Shown here one piece after another: positions 62,001-64,000 of a stretch of 64,000 bases of DNA. The notes under the pieces are model-generated. The model had not been told where the DNA came from. It worked only from the letters and a program-made list of their open reading frames with translations, and did no database searches. Location: positions 62,001 to 126,000 of the forward strand of contig CADBHI010000006.1 in the NCBI GenBank assembly GCA_902794405.1, given 5' to 3'. The number at the start of each line of letters is the position of its first letter. Position 1 is the first letter of the stretch. Made by a program: the position numbers and the translations under genes. This stretch comes from an uncultured Prevotellaceae bacterium. Lineage in GTDB: Bacteria > Bacteroidota > Bacteroidia > Bacteroidales > Bacteroidaceae.

Positions 62001-63050
62001 TCTAATGATCGCATCAGCACGCTGCGTAGATGGGCTGCCATGGTGAAGCCGTGTGACCACGAATTAAACTATGATTACGAAGCCTACAGCTATGCCATCA
62101 TCGATGATGTCAATCATTCAAGCTGTAAGTTCTGTCTGTCGAGTAACAAAAAAGAGAGTCACTCTTTCGACCCAAACAACTATAACAAGTGTGCAAAATG
62201 TGGCCTCGTCAGTCTGCCCGATGGCGAAGATAACACGGCCGTGCTGGCGCATTATGCCGATGGAGGTGCGCAATCGTTCATGCTTTCAGGTCGCACATTT
62301 ACGAAGAACGGCCAATGGCATACCATCTGCCTGCCCTTTGCCAACCTGTATGACAATCCCCTAAGCGACTACACCGCCATGACACTTGTGGGAGCGCAGT
62401 TTGACAAGAGCAATGGGACACTGTCGCTGAACTTCGCAGAAGCTGATAAAGTGGACGCTTCAAAGCCCTATATCATCAGATGGAATGAGGAGAAAGATGA
62501 AAACAATGAAATCAGCAACCCCATCTTCCACTCTGTTTCAGCCAGTTTTGTCCCTGACTCCCCCGGCACGCTCGCAAAGCCTGTTGATGTGAGCATCGAG
62601 GTTAAGGACAAAGATGGCAATGAACTGACGGTCACCGACGAAAATGGCAACAAAGTGACTCCCCCTAAGATTCACTTCCGTGGCAGCTTCGTACCAAAGA
62701 CATGGGCAGCAGGCACCCCCTACCCCAACGTGCTACTGTTAGGTTCTGGAAACGAGCTGTTCTACCCAGACGGCAGTGGTGTAAGCAAGATGAACTCCTT
62801 CCGTGCCTACTTCGAACTGGAGGGACTTGTCGCAGGAGAAATCGGAGAAATGCCGAACATCCGCTCGTTCAAGCTGAACTTCAGCGACGAGGAAGAGACG
62901 GGCATCATGGATGTGCAGACTGATACTTCACACAGCGCACCGCACGCCCTGCGTCCACAATGGTACACCCTCGATGGTCAGCGGCTCAGCAAGCGGCCCA
63001 CACAGCCCGGCCTCTACATCCATCAGGGAAAGAAAGTGGTCATCAAGTAA
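59094..63050 (+). CDS. Large beta-helix surface protein with C-terminal sorting tail
   Basis: 1318 residues. The N-terminus has a hydrophobic export segment (about 15-32). Residues about 190-480 are Pmp-like/right-handed beta-helix repeats built on GGGIYN and TINNG units (for example GGGIYNKGTCTINNAYISGN). Residues about 680-920 are a second helix set (GAGIGGDNGSVCSTIEISNA; AGIGTGAVAV). A likely zinc knuckle (CKFC...CAKCG) lies near residues 1012-1040, and a C-terminal beta domain ends TGIMD...WYTLDGQRL...GLYIHQGKKVVIK. The tail matches exported proteins ending at 21561 and 35594. It is probably an adhesin or surface-layer protein; no catalytic site is seen. The gene follows the small peptide gene by 32 bases. 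Confidence 0.85.
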   Translation: MNAGVIFNYIKSLQQKSLLVVILCLLPSMRMAADNSIGFWWDNNTKTHWIDYFPDGLVYGTSSGTYDYQCDLQSEKQLRTITLKTPLHPNQGVPSAPEQERPRTSSGIRFTLPNGIDGDGGCIVKVEGWTSDVEHSLINDNKPPQQNFNLIIDDNLIDFRQEWLDDPLFGEITITIYSPDEIDSEEALRLFLNKATRAHKLTLTSNITLSGGPITIANGQNFTINLNGYTISRGLNSAVDNGSVFIVENGGTLTINDDNNGGEGHGTITGGCTTGMGGGIYNKGTCTINNAYISGNKGNDGGGIYNAATGTLTINNGTINDNKSSQGGGGVVNYGTCTVTGGSIVANSAEMRGGGIWNAGTMEIDGVLITTNNADESGGGILNKGILTINSGEISVNSSHDGGGIYNDVNGNKTGVLTIHGGTIDNNEATVNGGGGITNKGTLVMGGGTITENRSQDRGAGIFVGDDSGNNASTITMYGNPVIMNNTSSYNEHIAHNLYLSSGKKIKLSSEFTEGANIYVSCQDGYSVPITDGGTKNYVELNPNARADAYIHYSDDKCGLIIYKKEIARLPYTTSTITYKNQNGGDGTPLKCLDISKLIDDYSASFGVGYNSTSNDTEEWFVLPSSKEFTKRLYTVGDVNLILKDGATLTAKQGIDVPEASSLTVYAQSLTGNQVGKIVATAENITNYAAIGGGYGSNKCGDIRLFGGDITATGNNLGAGIGGDNGSVCSTIEISNATVTATGGNNAAGIGTGAVAVIWKYNNQSQREDADECVYNSNIIIHSGNVTATGGSVGGAGIGGGNSTYFLGNIRIEGGIVHANGNTYYGAGIGAGMSGSCYLFRYPQAEPRERQATITITGGEVYAQAGNYAAAIGGGAQLNENPNLTSPDTYTGIDLPTYQGGGAIVNITGGMVRAITSQSYPGEAIGHGGHLSNSNFSNLPTSGPITIYDEAMVLYPNADAGSDLDYKARSNDRISTLRRWAAMVKPCDHELNYDYEAYSYAIIDDVNHSSCKFCLSSNKKESHSFDPNNYNKCAKCGLVSLPDGEDNTAVLAHYADGGAQSFMLSGRTFTKNGQWHTICLPFANLYDNPLSDYTAMTLVGAQFDKSNGTLSLNFAEADKVDASKPYIIRWNEEKDENNEISNPIFHSVSASFVPDSPGTLAKPVDVSIEVKDKDGNELTVTDENGNKVTPPKIHFRGSFVPKTWAAGTPYPNVLLLGSGNELFYPDGSGVSKMNSFRAYFELEGLVAGEIGEMPNIRSFKLNFSDEEETGIMDVQTDTSHSAPHALRPQWYTLDGQRLSKRPTQPGLYIHQGKKVVIK

Positions 63051-63116
63051 CTAAGATTAAGCATATACATTATTATTTTTAATTATCATTTTATTAACTT
63101 AACAAACAAACAAGTA

Positions 63117-64000
63117 ATGAAAAGCAAATTTTTCTGGGGCAGCGCCATACTCTGCTGCGTACTTGGACTCGGCACCGTCAGCTGCTCAGATGACGATGAC
63201 AAGGAGTTCAGCATTGAAGAAACCTACACTAAAGACGGCATCACCACCCAGTATGACGGTGGCATCTACAAGATTAAGGTGAAGGGCAATAGCGAATGGG
63301 TAGCCACTGTACCTGATGGAAATGAATGGATTAATCTGGTGGTTAACAAGGGCAAGGGTAATGAAGAGCTCGTCATACTTGTAGAGCAGTCCTACGATGG
63401 TAGTGGGCGTAATGCCGATGTAACTGTGACAAGCGGTAGCGACAAACTGGTCATTCCGGTGAGGCAGGTTGCCAATAGGGACAATGCTATGGACGGATTT
63501 AGCACTATCACGAACAAGGGCCTGGGATATGGTTTCGACCCTAAAAACTACACACGCGGCACCTACTCTATTCTTAACTTGAAGGCCATCGACGCTGTGA
63601 AAGCAACCGACGATATCATGTATGGCAACCTTATCAGTGAAACGCTCTTGCCCGAGTTAAAGGCCTTGGATGCCAACGTTGACAGCCTTGAAGACAAGTC
63701 AGACACCTTGAACATTAAACTGAGCTGCGACATTTCCTACGGCACCTTCAAATTGGGTATTAGTGGTGGTCTGCACTCACATGAGCACCGCGTCACTAAA
63801 GCCCGTGTCATCAACGTGGCAGCCAAATACCCCATGTATGAGGCATCATTTGACTTGAGCGCAGTTATGGACGCATACAAGGAATGGGTAGAAGAAGGCA
63901 TGCCCAAGAAGTTGGCAGACGGAACACCAGACTACCGCGGCTACATGATTAACAAGTCAATTATGAGTAAGATTGAAACCTTGGAAAAGGAAGTTACTAG
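63117..64000 (+). CDS. BACON-domain lipoprotein, cut by window edge
   Basis: The ATG at 63117 opens a frame that runs to the end of the window (294 codons seen). The lipoprotein signal ends GTVSC (Cys23), followed by SDDDDKEF. Residues about 35-120 look like a BACON-type beta domain (YDGGIYKIKVKGNSEWVATV, WINLVVNKGKGNEELVI, VTSGSDKLVIPVRQ). The following text (NKGLGYGFDPKNYTRGTYSI; SYGTFKLGISGG) recalls the start of Bacteroidetes MACPF proteins, but the diagnostic motif is beyond the window. It is 66 bases downstream of the beta-helix gene and may be cotranscribed with it. Confidence 0.7.
   Translation, partial: MKSKFFWGSAILCCVLGLGTVSCSDDDDKEFSIEETYTKDGITTQYDGGIYKIKVKGNSEWVATVPDGNEWINLVVNKGKGNEELVILVEQSYDGSGRNADVTVTSGSDKLVIPVRQVANRDNAMDGFSTITNKGLGYGFDPKNYTRGTYSILNLKAIDAVKATDDIMYGNLISETLLPELKALDANVDSLEDKSDTLNIKLSCDISYGTFKLGISGGLHSHEHRVTKARVINVAAKYPMYEASFDLSAVMDAYKEWVEEGMPKKLADGTPDYRGYMINKSIMSKIETLEKEVT

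Noticed and set aside
1..64000. tRNA, rRNA or known riboswitch genes
   Set aside because: None was recognised when reading the gaps; small non-coding RNAs cannot be excluded without a covariance search.

Overview
The window is a bacterial chromosome segment of the order Bacteroidales, most likely Prevotella or a close relative. This rests on the near-universal promoter type (a TAnnTTTG -7 box with a TTG/TTTG element about 20 bases upstream), the lack of Shine-Dalgarno sites, families largely confined to Bacteroidetes (DUF3575, DUF5119, DUF4954, HU-HIG proteins, BT0820-type HAD phosphatase), and three proteins ending in the Gly-Ile/Leu-Tyr-Ile...Lys-Val-Ile/Val-Ile/Val-Lys tail common on Prevotella exported proteins. 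No rRNA, tRNA or CRISPR array was seen.

Layout. 1-5.7 kb: a minus-strand fimbrillin-type surface locus (fimbrillin-like lipoprotein, DUF5119, DUF3575) beside a membrane TPR/AraC regulator. 5.7-11.6 kb: housekeeping genes (nitroreductase, a freestanding protein resembling the C-terminus of class II ribonucleotide reductase, folB, cell-wall amidase, MCE lipid-transport protein, dnaA with a DnaA box upstream and a strong terminator). 11.9-24.8 kb: a TonB receptor, a macroglobulin-like protein and a pectin (rhamnogalacturonan-I) set: a frameshifted PL11 lyase with a long C-terminal extension, a double-domain esterase and a second PL11 lyase. 24.9-35.6 kb: hflX, DUF4954, M16 peptidase and GH5 glycanase in one overlapping run, then fumarase and an M6 metalloprotease. 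35.6-51.6 kb: nagB and a compact Wzx/Wzy exopolysaccharide locus with two export platforms and one large fused glycosyltransferase, ending in AmmeMemoRadiSam genes. 51.6-56 kb: an accessory patch with an HU-like protein, a VapE ATPase, a 22-bp-period repeat array, a Vsr endonuclease and remnants of a type I restriction system. 56-64 kb: large lipoproteins, a 62-residue peptide and a beta-helix surface protein.

The most unusual feature is scattered through otherwise ordinary genes: short repetitive or palindromic DNA pieces inserted in frame into coding sequences (DUF3575, the AraC regulator, the TonB receptor twice, a PL11 lyase twice, HflX, the Memo/AMMECR1 fusion, and Vsr twice). They lie in linkers, loops or termini and leave conserved motifs intact. 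One repeat type is translated in two different codon phases in two genes, and another occurs in both orientations in one gene. This resembles the palindromic elements of Rickettsia in logic, though not in sequence. The second structure worth attention is the 22-bp-period array with dyad symmetry between the divergent vapE and vsr genes.
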